From Puia sp. (GTDB lineage Bacteria > Bacteroidota > Bacteroidia > Chitinophagales > Chitinophagaceae), in assembly GCA_031292515.1 (NCBI GenBank), contig JARLGZ010000253.1, positions 1 through 33,556 on the forward strand: a stretch of 33,556 bases of DNA, given 5' to 3'. Within the stretch, counting starts at the first letter, position 1, and every line of letters starts with the position of its first letter. The position numbers were made by a program, and so were the translations under genes. This document shows positions 14,301-21,237 of the stretch, piece by piece. The notes below the pieces were generated by a model that saw nothing but the letters and a program-made list of their open reading frames with translations, ran no database searches and was not told the origin of the DNA.

Positions 14301-15144
14301 GTGCAGATATTTTTTGAACAGCCTATCTCTTATCATATCCCTGAGCTGCATGTATTCTTGCCGTCCCCTTAGCTTTTATGGCGAGCCCGACAAACCTTTC
14401 TTTTGTTCCGGGAAAAAAGGGATAGCAAATAATCAACCCTCCGACTCATTGAATGTGGTGACATTCAACATTAAAAAGGCGAGGAAAATACAATTGGCGA
14501 TCTCCGAAATGAAACAGTTAGGGGAAAAGACGCCCATTGATATTTATTTGTTGCAGGAAATGGATGAAAAAGGTGTAGAGGCCATTGCAGCGGATCTGGG
14601 ATTAAATTATTTATACATCCCCATCGCGTATGACAAGTCGGATAGAAAGAATATCGGCAATGCTATATTAACTCAAGGCACAATCGGGCGTCCAGAAAAA
14701 TTGATATTGCCGCATGCGAAATGGCAGAACCAGCAACGGCGGGGCGTTACCATAGCGGAAGTAAATATCCATCAGAAGAAAATACTGGTATTCTCCGTTC
14801 ACACGGAAACCGTAGCCATGAGCCGGAAAATGAGAATGGACCAGGTCGACTCCGTTGTTCGCTTCGGCCAGCAAGAGTCGTCATATTATAAATACGTTTT
14901 GATAGGGGGAGATTTTAATACGCTCTTTCCAAAATATTCCCGGTTGGTAGTAGGAAAATTCAACAGTTTCGGATTTGATTGTCTAACATCGAATGTCGGC
15001 AGTACCGCAAAGGCAATGATGGGATTGGTTAAACCAAGAAACGACTATTTGTTTTCGAAAGGATTCACATTGGTGGATTCATACGCCATACGGAGTTCAA
15101 AATCGAGCGACCATTATCCCGTACTTGCGACATTGCGGTATTAA
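14299..15144 (+). CDS. Endonuclease/exonuclease/phosphatase-family lipoprotein
   Basis: The 281-residue protein (from ATG 14299; GTG 14290 adds three residues) has an export signal with Cys at about residue 21 in MYSCRP, consistent with a loose Bacteroidota lipobox. The catalytic domain has all family motifs: TFNIK (metal Asn), LLQEMD (metal Glu), SVHTET (His), GGDFNT (Asp and Asn) and SDHYPVL (terminal Asp-His pair). Family members cleave phosphodiester or phosphomonoester bonds in nucleic acids, sphingolipids or inositol phosphates; the substrate is not evident. An extracytoplasmic location favours a nutrient-phosphate or extracellular-DNA role. Its GC content lies between that of the island and that of the following genes. 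Tandem repeats cover its start. Confidence 0.85.
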   Translation: MCRYFLNSLSLIISLSCMYSCRPLSFYGEPDKPFFCSGKKGIANNQPSDSLNVVTFNIKKARKIQLAISEMKQLGEKTPIDIYLLQEMDEKGVEAIAADLGLNYLYIPIAYDKSDRKNIGNAILTQGTIGRPEKLILPHAKWQNQQRRGVTIAEVNIHQKKILVFSVHTETVAMSRKMRMDQVDSVVRFGQQESSYYKYVLIGGDFNTLFPKYSRLVVGKFNSFGFDCLTSNVGSTAKAMMGLVKPRNDYLFSKGFTLVDSYAIRSSKSSDHYPVLATLRY

Positions 15145-15255
15145 AAGTATTTTCACCTCTCTTCAAATCGGTCCTGGATTTCTTAAAAGTTTTCGAATCA
15201 AACTCCTGATGTATTGGAATTTGCCCTTACATTCATGTTGTTTTTTATAATGCTT

Positions 15256-16068
15256 ATGGAGAACAATCCACTTACAAACAATGATCTTCAACTCAGGACT
15301 GTCAATGTGGTCCGCTACGTAACACCGTTGCGGGAAGGCGGCTCGCTGCCGGCGATCGCCGAAGCCGATGACGGTTTTTTATATGTCCTCAAATTCCGGG
15401 GTGCGGGGCAGGGGGTCAAGGCTTTGATCGCCGAATTGATCGGCGGCGAGGTCGCCCGGGCGCTCGGATTGAAGGTGCCGGAGATCGTGTTTGCCAACCT
15501 GGACAGTGCCTTTGGCCGCACGGAGCCGGATGAGGAGATACAGGACCTGTTGAAAGCCAGCGTGGGATTGAATGTCGCGCTTCATTATCTTTCCGGCGCC
15601 ATCACCTTCGACCCGGCGATTATGACGATTGGTCACCGGCTGGCTTCACAGATAGTCTGGCTGGATTGCCTGCTCACCAATGTGGATCGGACTGCCCGCA
15701 ATACCAATATGCTGATCTGGAATAAGGAGCTTTGGCTGATCGATCACGGCGCTTCCCTCTACTTCCATCATTCCTGGGACAACTGGGAGGAGCAGGCCTT
15801 GCGGCCTTTTGTGCAGGTAAAGGATCATGTGTTGCTATCCCGGGCGACCGAGCTCGACTCAGTCGACGCGGAGTTTCGCTCTATTTTAACGCCCTCGTGT
15901 ATCCGGGCCATCGTCGACCTGATCCCGGATTGCTGGCTAGTGCCAGGGTTGGAAGCCGGGTCGGGGGATGCGATCCGGGAGGTTTATGCCCGGTTCCTGG
16001 AGACGCGTGCCGGGTCGTCGGAAATTTTTGTAAAAGCAGCAAAAGATGCCAGCAAATTACTTGTTTGA
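15256..16068 (+). CDS. HipA-like kinase-fold protein
   Basis: From ATG 15256 the protein has 270 residues; a TTG-initiated extension to 15214 would add a hydrophobic stretch of no clear use. It resembles the short HipA-like (HipA_2) family. LYVLKFRG (about 42-49) is the ATP-lysine strand, AELIGGEVARALGL (about 59-72) a helix, TNVDRTARNTNML (about 141-153) the catalytic loop, and ELWLIDHGASLYFH (about 158-171) the metal-binding Asp. It lacks the HipB-binding N-terminal domain of classical HipA. The DUF3037 gene overlaps it by 23 bases; this pairing recurs in bacteria and suggests joint action. Substrate and biological role are unknown. High GC fits native chromosome. Confidence 0.8.
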   Translation: MENNPLTNNDLQLRTVNVVRYVTPLREGGSLPAIAEADDGFLYVLKFRGAGQGVKALIAELIGGEVARALGLKVPEIVFANLDSAFGRTEPDEEIQDLLKASVGLNVALHYLSGAITFDPAIMTIGHRLASQIVWLDCLLTNVDRTARNTNMLIWNKELWLIDHGASLYFHHSWDNWEEQALRPFVQVKDHVLLSRATELDSVDAEFRSILTPSCIRAIVDLIPDCWLVPGLEAGSGDAIREVYARFLETRAGSSEIFVKAAKDASKLLV

Positions 16069-16429
16069 ATATGCCGTTATTCGCGTAGTTCCCCGGGTGG
16101 AGCGTGAAGAGTTCCTCAATGTGGGCATCGTCCTTTATTGCCGGCAACTGCAGTTTCTGCAAACGGCCTTTACGCTGGACGAGGAGCGGCTGCGTGCTTT
16201 TTCTTGTACCCTCGATATCGCTGAATTGAGGGCTTGCCTTTGTTCTTTCGAACAGATATGCAGGGGGGGCGAAGCAGGGGGCCCGATCGGGAAACTGGAT
16301 ATGGCCTCCCGCTTCCGCTGGCTGACGGCGACACGAAGCACCGTTGTACAGTTGTCGAAGGTGCATCCCGGTCTTTGCGAAGATGCCGCGGAGACGCTGG
16401 AGAAATTGCACCGGCAGCTGGTGCTCTAG
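16046..16429 (+). CDS. DUF3037 protein, partner of the HipA-like protein
   Basis: The 127-residue protein has the DUF3037 hallmark near its start (FEYAVIRVVPRVEREEFLNV at 7-26, then GIVLYC). The rest is helical, ending HPGLCEDAAETLEKLHRQLVL. Its start codon lies inside the end of the HipA-like gene, so translation is likely coupled. DUF3037 proteins have no established biochemical role. Full length for the family. Some reports and annotations treat such pairs as toxin-antitoxin-like, which is not shown here. Confidence 0.85.
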   Translation: MPANYLFEYAVIRVVPRVEREEFLNVGIVLYCRQLQFLQTAFTLDEERLRAFSCTLDIAELRACLCSFEQICRGGEAGGPIGKLDMASRFRWLTATRSTVVQLSKVHPGLCEDAAETLEKLHRQLVL

Positions 16430-16490
16430 CGATTCCATGCAAATTTTACCGGCCGGTCCGCCCATTTTTCCGCCCTCTCATTTTCCCATT

Positions 16491-17126
16491 TTATTTCTGA
16501 AGAATGCCGAAATCCACTACCCGGCGGAGGTAGTTTTTGTCCTGGATCACCCAGGTATATTCGGAGCCTCCGAAGTCGGGGTTGAACATGTAGATATAGA
16601 TCCTGCTCTTATCGCCGGAGAGATATACGTTGTTGCGGGTCTTGGCGCTGCCGGATTCGTTGTAGCTGAACCGGGGCTCGAAAAGATCCGAATAGGCCTC
16701 TTTCGGAATGGCGACGGTGTCTTTGCCAATGAGTACGGTGACAGACTGAACGATGGTCCTGGGCAGCTCTCCATAGTTTCCGCCATAATAGGGGTGTCCG
16801 TTGATTTTTAGCACGTGGGTCTCCTGGCGCTGGATCTTGTATTTGGAGGGGTCGAAGGCTCCTGTTCGGATCGTGACCTGGATGTTATCCCCTTCGAAGG
16901 TCATAAAGTTGTTGCCATATTCTTTTACCGGCAGATTCTTGAGTACGGCTTTGCCGATGCTCTCGTCGACCCCGGCTAAGAGAAAGGAGGCGAGATCGTT
17001 GCGGAGCGGCATGTCCCTGACTTTCGAGAAATTATCCTTTTTGCTGCGGAAATCGGGGAAGTCGAGATCCTGGGCCATTCCGGCCACACTGCCGCAGAGT
17101 AGTAAAAACGATAAGAGGTAGCGCAT
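16491..17126 (-). CDS. Secreted protein of unknown function
   Basis: The 211-residue protein has a signal peptide (MRYLLSFLLLCGSVAGMAQ, cleavage after AQ or near). The mature domain contains strands with TFEGDNIQVTIRTG, HVLKINGHPYYGG, RIYIYMFNPDFGGSEYTWVI and a final VDFGILQK. It looks like a compact beta-rich periplasmic domain with no catalytic motif that I can name. It lies between the HipA/DUF3037 pair and the carbohydrate cluster and has no obvious operon partner. Confidence 0.75.
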   Translation of the reverse strand: MRYLLSFLLLCGSVAGMAQDLDFPDFRSKKDNFSKVRDMPLRNDLASFLLAGVDESIGKAVLKNLPVKEYGNNFMTFEGDNIQVTIRTGAFDPSKYKIQRQETHVLKINGHPYYGGNYGELPRTIVQSVTVLIGKDTVAIPKEAYSDLFEPRFSYNESGSAKTRNNVYLSGDKSRIYIYMFNPDFGGSEYTWVIQDKNYLRRVVDFGILQK

Positions 17127-17184
17127 AAGATATTTTGTATGGGGTCCAAAGTTGGATTGGGTTCAAGGTACTAAAAAAATGCAA

Positions 17185-17219
17185 AAAGGGAAAAGGCGTC
17201 ATGATCACCTTTTCCCTTT
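17185..17219 (-). terminator. Terminator of the propeller-cupredoxin gene
   Basis: A perfect 12-bp stem (AAAGGGAAAAGG at 17185-17196, complement at 17208-17219) lies about 100 bases beyond the stop of the minus-strand gene. A T-rich tract follows on that strand. Confidence 0.65.
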
Positions 17220-17321
17220 CCGCGGCCAGGGCCGATTCGTTTAGTCGCTGTTTGTCAGGCCGTTCACCGGGGCGTTTGTCAGGCTGGTTGCCAGCTGAAG
17301 GAAGCCGGGCGGCCGACTACT

Positions 17322-19385
17322 TTATTTAGCCACTACTTTCAGGACACCCCTCATGACCATATAGTGCCCGGGGTAGCTGCAAATGTAGACATACTGGCCG
17401 GGTTTGTCGGGCGCGATGAAATAGATGGTATCGGACTCTTTTGGATGCAGCAGCCGGGTGTGAAAAAGCACGTCCTGGCTGGAAGGGACAAAGCTCATCT
17501 TTTCGCCATTGAGGCCCAGGGTGACTGCCAGTTGCCCCACTTTGTCTGCCGTTCCCGGCCGCGTGATGACAAAATTATGCAGCATGTCGTCGCTGTTTTT
17601 AAACGTGAGTTTCACTTTTGCACCGGCTTTCACGGTAAGCGTCTCCTGGTCGAATTTCAGTCCCGGTTTGGTGCCGATCACCAGGGTGCGGTCGGGCCCG
17701 CTGGTCCAATCGGCCGGTTGTTTCGTGAGGTGTTTGACACCCGACACTGCTTTTATGGAACCTTTGCCGCCGGCTACGCCCCCCGTCATGTTCATCATGT
17801 CGTGATGATGCATCACAGGCGTGACTTTGTTGGCGGCTGTGATCGCCAGCTTGTCACCGTCGGGGAAATTATTGAGCGTGTAGTAGCCATAGTTATGGAG
17901 CAGTGCATACCTGTTTGTCGAGCGAATGCCCGGGGCCCTGATCTCATGGATATATCCCAGCCGCATGCTGTCGACAACCAGCCTGACCTTCATATGGTCG
18001 GGCGAGACTTCGATCGCTTTGAGCGGGCAGGAACCGATATTGATCACGGGGCTTCCGTATTCATGGTGATATTGATAGGTAAAGCTGGACAAGGCCCAGG
18101 AGGACGGATCTTTTGCTGTTTTGTCGTCGACGGCTTCCGTGAATTCGATCTCGAATCCATCGGGGCGAGCCTGGACGGTCTTCATTTCGAAGGGTGTCTT
18201 GCCGTTCCATTCCAGTCTTTGCAGTCCATATAGGCCGCCGCCCGTGGAACTCCATCCCCGGGAGGTCATACCCACGAACATGCTGCCGTCGGAGCCCCAG
18301 TTCATGCGCAGGATACCCGAAGAGAACCCTTCGCGGAAGGGCCATACCATGCCCTGGTAGACGCCCTTGATCTTTTCCAGGTAAACGCGCATGATCTTGC
18401 TTTGTCCCTGGTCGCCTACGAAGAGCTGGCCGGTGAAGGGCCCCATCTTCCCCTGGTAGGGAGTCGAAATACCTTTGTCCTCATAGTTCAGGATGCCCGA
18501 AGTGGAGACGCCCAATATGGTATGCGGAAACCATACCGAAGGGGTCTTGAGGCCGGGTATTCTTTTGGCGACCTCGTATTTGGGTTCGCTGTCGTCGATC
18601 ATATCCTTTACCCTTAATTTGACGGGGCTGCCGGGCTCTGCCGCCCAGACGAGGCCGCCGGGATTGCCCATAAAATCGCCTTCTTCCATTTCCGTGATGC
18701 TCCCGGAACCGACCCAGTCGCCCTGGTTCTCGGCATAGAACATATCGCCCTTGTCATTCAACGCGAAACCGGCCGGTGAACGGAGGCCAGTCACGAAGGG
18801 CTTCATTTTCCCGTCGGCGGTGATCTTGATCGTCCAGCCGTGCCATTTGGACAGGCTTTCACCATGACCTACCCAGGCCAGGTTCAGGTTGACGGCCATA
18901 TTGCCGTCTTTGTCGAGGACCGGGCCGTATGCATATTCGTGATAGTTGCCCGAAAGCGGCCAGGAATAGATCGTCTTGTATTCGTCGGCTACGCCATCCC
19001 CGTCCAGATCCCGCAGGCGGGTCAGTTCCGAACGTTGTGTCAGGTACAGGTCTCCGTTGATATAGTTAAGCCCCAAGGCTTCGTGCAGCCCTTGCGCGAA
19101 TAAACGATATTTTGGAGGCTGGCCATTCTTCATATAGGGGTTGGAGATGATCCATACCTCTCCATGGCGTGTGCAGACGGCGAGCTGATCGTTTGGCAGG
19201 AAGGTCATGCCCCCGACTTCGAGGATGACGTCTTCGGGTATCTGGATCGTTTTGATACTGTAGAAATCGTCTTCTTTCTGGGTGAGTGTACCCGTGTCTT
19301 TCTTATCCTGGGCGAACAGAGCGGGGGAGAGGAGCCCGGTGAACAGGAGGGCAAAGGCTATTTTGAGATATTTATTGGTTGTCAT
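17322..19385 (-). CDS. Secreted beta-propeller dehydrogenase-like protein with azurin-like cupredoxin domain
   Basis: The 687-residue protein begins with a signal peptide (cleavage near ALFAQ, about residue 25). Residues about 45-400 look like the six-bladed propeller of the glucose/sorbosone dehydrogenase or PVC-type membrane-bound dehydrogenase class, with phrases such as LYLTQRSELTRLRDLDGDG, GLRSPAGFALNDKGDMFY and LFVGDQGQSKIMRV. A beta-rich middle domain (about 410-520) follows. The last 110 residues are a type 1 copper domain with His603 (MLHNF), Cys669, His674 and Met678 (C-x4-H-x3-M spacing as in azurin). The copper domain could take electrons from sugar oxidation or from c-type cytochromes. 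The propeller cofactor and substrate cannot be read. The promoter region carries repeated AACGTT motifs. Confidence 0.85.
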   Translation of the reverse strand: MTTNKYLKIAFALLFTGLLSPALFAQDKKDTGTLTQKEDDFYSIKTIQIPEDVILEVGGMTFLPNDQLAVCTRHGEVWIISNPYMKNGQPPKYRLFAQGLHEALGLNYINGDLYLTQRSELTRLRDLDGDGVADEYKTIYSWPLSGNYHEYAYGPVLDKDGNMAVNLNLAWVGHGESLSKWHGWTIKITADGKMKPFVTGLRSPAGFALNDKGDMFYAENQGDWVGSGSITEMEEGDFMGNPGGLVWAAEPGSPVKLRVKDMIDDSEPKYEVAKRIPGLKTPSVWFPHTILGVSTSGILNYEDKGISTPYQGKMGPFTGQLFVGDQGQSKIMRVYLEKIKGVYQGMVWPFREGFSSGILRMNWGSDGSMFVGMTSRGWSSTGGGLYGLQRLEWNGKTPFEMKTVQARPDGFEIEFTEAVDDKTAKDPSSWALSSFTYQYHHEYGSPVINIGSCPLKAIEVSPDHMKVRLVVDSMRLGYIHEIRAPGIRSTNRYALLHNYGYYTLNNFPDGDKLAITAANKVTPVMHHHDMMNMTGGVAGGKGSIKAVSGVKHLTKQPADWTSGPDRTLVIGTKPGLKFDQETLTVKAGAKVKLTFKNSDDMLHNFVITRPGTADKVGQLAVTLGLNGEKMSFVPSSQDVLFHTRLLHPKESDTIYFIAPDKPGQYVYICSYPGHYMVMRGVLKVVAK

Positions 19386-19419
19386 GATTGAAAGGTTACC
19401 TGTGATATATGACTGTTAT

Positions 19420-19490
19420 GCTGTGAGAAACGTTCCGTTGTACTGTCGGGAACGTTTTATTGTACCATAGCGTACTGTTGTGAACGTTTT
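19420..19490 (-). promoter_or_regulatory. AACGTT operator array upstream of the propeller gene
   Basis: AACGTT occurs at 19429-19434, 19451-19456 and 19483-19488. The last two lie in 19-base direct repeats (19440-19458 and 19472-19490, 17 of 19 identical, period 32). The first two also form the perfect inverted pair AAACGTTCC/GGAACGTTT. The array lies 44-103 bases before the gene start at 19385, where a LacI-type regulator could bind. Confidence 0.6.
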
Positions 19491-19502
19491 GCCGGAAATG
19501 TC

Positions 19503-20954
19503 TTACCACGTTATGGAATAAGTGACCGGGTTCGTATTCTTGTCGACGGGCACGAGTAATTCCCGGCCTCTTTTTGTCTTTCGAAGCAATACCGGGACAC
19601 TCGGATCTATCTGTATATAATATGATTTCCCGTCGATGGCATAGACGCCTTCGCCCACCGTTTCGATGATCGAACCCGCGACGATCCGGGCGTAGAGATT
19701 GGCCGGCGGATCGGTAACCTTTATTTCACGCATCAGGGAATAGGCGGAGGGCGCCGAGATCTTGTCTATCGCCCTGATGCCATTGTATTCGTATTCAAAA
19801 GCAGGAAATCGTTTGTCGTCCAGCGTGTAGCCCCGGTTGTGAAAATCGTCGAAGCCGACGGAGTCGGGCCAGGTGGCGTCGTGATCGGGTAAGATGGCCA
19901 GGGTAGGCGCGTCGGAAGTGACGATGACGCTGCCCAGTGGTTTTGCCAGTTGTGGTTCGCCGCGTTCGTGCCACATATCGGTGACATCCAGGAACTGTCC
20001 GCGCCATACCTGGAATAGGGCGCCTTCTTTCAGATCATAAGAGAAGTTTAGCTGGCTGGGATAGCCGGCGGAGATGACATGCGTCAGTTTTTTATCGCCG
20101 TAGTTGAGAAAGCTCCGGAGTAGGTAAGGCTTACCGTCCGCTTTCAGGAGGATCGGGTTATCGCCGGGATCCTGTTGTGCGGAAACACCCAGGGGTTTAT
20201 AATGAATATTCCTGAAGGCTACGTCGCCGTGATCGCCCTGGAGCATCAGCGGACCGGTGGGTTTCTCGTCGTCGAAGGCGGAAGAACGGGTCGGTCCTGT
20301 CACGTCTTCCTGCAACTGCACCAGCACCCCGTTCAGATAGACTTCGAGAAATCGCGCATTGCGGATCTTTTGTCCCGCGGTATTGAATTGGGGCGCCTGG
20401 AATCGTATTTTCAGGTGTTGCCAGAGGCCTGGTGCGCGGGAGACGTTCATGAGCGGGGCGATCCCCTCATACCCCTGGTGGCCGTCGCCGCGGGCGTCGT
20501 CCCAGCGTTGGTAGATACCGCCGCAATCCGAAAATTCGGGGTGTATTTTTGTCCAGCTGTCCAGCAGTTGCACTTCATAGCGGCCCTGGAGGTATACGCC
20601 GGAGTTGGCATTTTTTGCCATCATAAAATCGAGTTCCAGTTCCAGGTCTCCGAACTCGTCTTTTGTAATCAGGTGTTTGTTGTCTTTCTGACCGAGTATG
20701 TCGACGGCAACGCCGGTTCCGGGAATGGCTTTCATGAACCCTTCTCTATGGATATCGGCGAGCGCGTCGGAACCGATAGTCCAGTTGGGGCCCGATTCCC
20801 GGAATGCGCTGAAGTCGTTGAGCGGGATGGATGCTCCGTCCGGCGAAGTTTGTGCATGGACGGGAAGCGTGCTTACGGCGAGTGTGCATACAGCGAGTGT
20901 GCTGACAGCGAAGAGCAGGCTGGCGCGAGGGAAGCCTTTTTTGAAAATCTTCAT
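19503..20954 (-). CDS. DUF1080 (3-keto-disaccharide hydrolase family) secreted protein
   Basis: The ATG at 20954 gives 483 residues and puts a signal peptide at the N-terminus (cleavage after PVHA, about residue 34). The frame is open to 21134, but that upstream part carries no protein-like signal and would bury the signal peptide. The first domain (about 40-230) is a DUF1080 jelly roll, with FGDLELELDFMMAKNANSGV, then YLQGRYEVQLLDSW, GGIYQ and LQGDHGDVAFRNIHYKPLG. Family members hydrolyse 3-keto-glycosides. The second domain (about 245-483) is beta-rich with WRGQFLDVTDMWHERGEP and is found beside such domains in other secreted proteins. It leads a leftward unit with the propeller gene. Its signal peptide contains a pentapeptide repeat. 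Confidence 0.8.
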   Translation of the reverse strand: MKIFKKGFPRASLLFAVSTLAVCTLAVSTLPVHAQTSPDGASIPLNDFSAFRESGPNWTIGSDALADIHREGFMKAIPGTGVAVDILGQKDNKHLITKDEFGDLELELDFMMAKNANSGVYLQGRYEVQLLDSWTKIHPEFSDCGGIYQRWDDARGDGHQGYEGIAPLMNVSRAPGLWQHLKIRFQAPQFNTAGQKIRNARFLEVYLNGVLVQLQEDVTGPTRSSAFDDEKPTGPLMLQGDHGDVAFRNIHYKPLGVSAQQDPGDNPILLKADGKPYLLRSFLNYGDKKLTHVISAGYPSQLNFSYDLKEGALFQVWRGQFLDVTDMWHERGEPQLAKPLGSVIVTSDAPTLAILPDHDATWPDSVGFDDFHNRGYTLDDKRFPAFEYEYNGIRAIDKISAPSAYSLMREIKVTDPPANLYARIVAGSIIETVGEGVYAIDGKSYYIQIDPSVPVLLRKTKRGRELLVPVDKNTNPVTYSITW

Positions 20955-21007
20955 CTTGTGTTTGGTTGGTTTAATAAGAATCTGAAATATAGATCTTTTT
21001 TTTGAGT

Positions 21008-21021
21008 TGCAACCGATTGCA
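21008..21021. promoter_or_regulatory. LacI-type operator TGCAACCGATTGCA
   Basis: The 14-mer is palindromic at 12 of 14 positions with a central CG, the usual form of LacI/GalR-family operators. It lies 54 bases before the DUF1080 gene start in the divergent intergenic region. Confidence 0.6.
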
Positions 21022-21094
21022 TTTGTCGGCATTTCTGAGACAGGGTGGATAAAACTTAAATGAAAGGGCCACGCGGCGGGATTTTTGTTTCCAC

Positions 21095-21127
21095 GCAAAC
21101 GTTTGATGAGCTTTATCAAACGTTTGC
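21095..21127. promoter_or_regulatory. Twin LacI-type operators in a 33-base palindrome
   Basis: Two perfect palindromes CAAACGTTTG (21096-21105 and 21117-21126) lie 21 bases apart, exactly two helical turns. They are embedded in a larger perfect inverted repeat, GCAAACGTTTGAT with its complement around a 7-base spacer. The position between the divergent DUF1080 and cytochrome genes suits control of both. Confidence 0.75.
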
Positions 21128-21237
21128 ATGCCATTAATGATTTATATCTACGGCATAACTACCCATGGTTTTGAGCCAAAACCGCTAAAAAACGCTAAAT
21201 TAGTGGTGGCTGTTTGCCTCTAAATTCAACCGATTCC

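Noticed and set aside
17141-17320. GTTTGTCAGGC direct repeats and a 64-codon frame
   Set aside because: Two short repeats and a frame over a terminator hairpin; too little to support a gene or an attachment site.
20955-21134. Sixty-codon N-terminal extension of the DUF1080 gene
   Set aside because: It would place the signal peptide in the middle of the protein, and it runs through the LacI-type operator at 21008 and other regulatory DNA.
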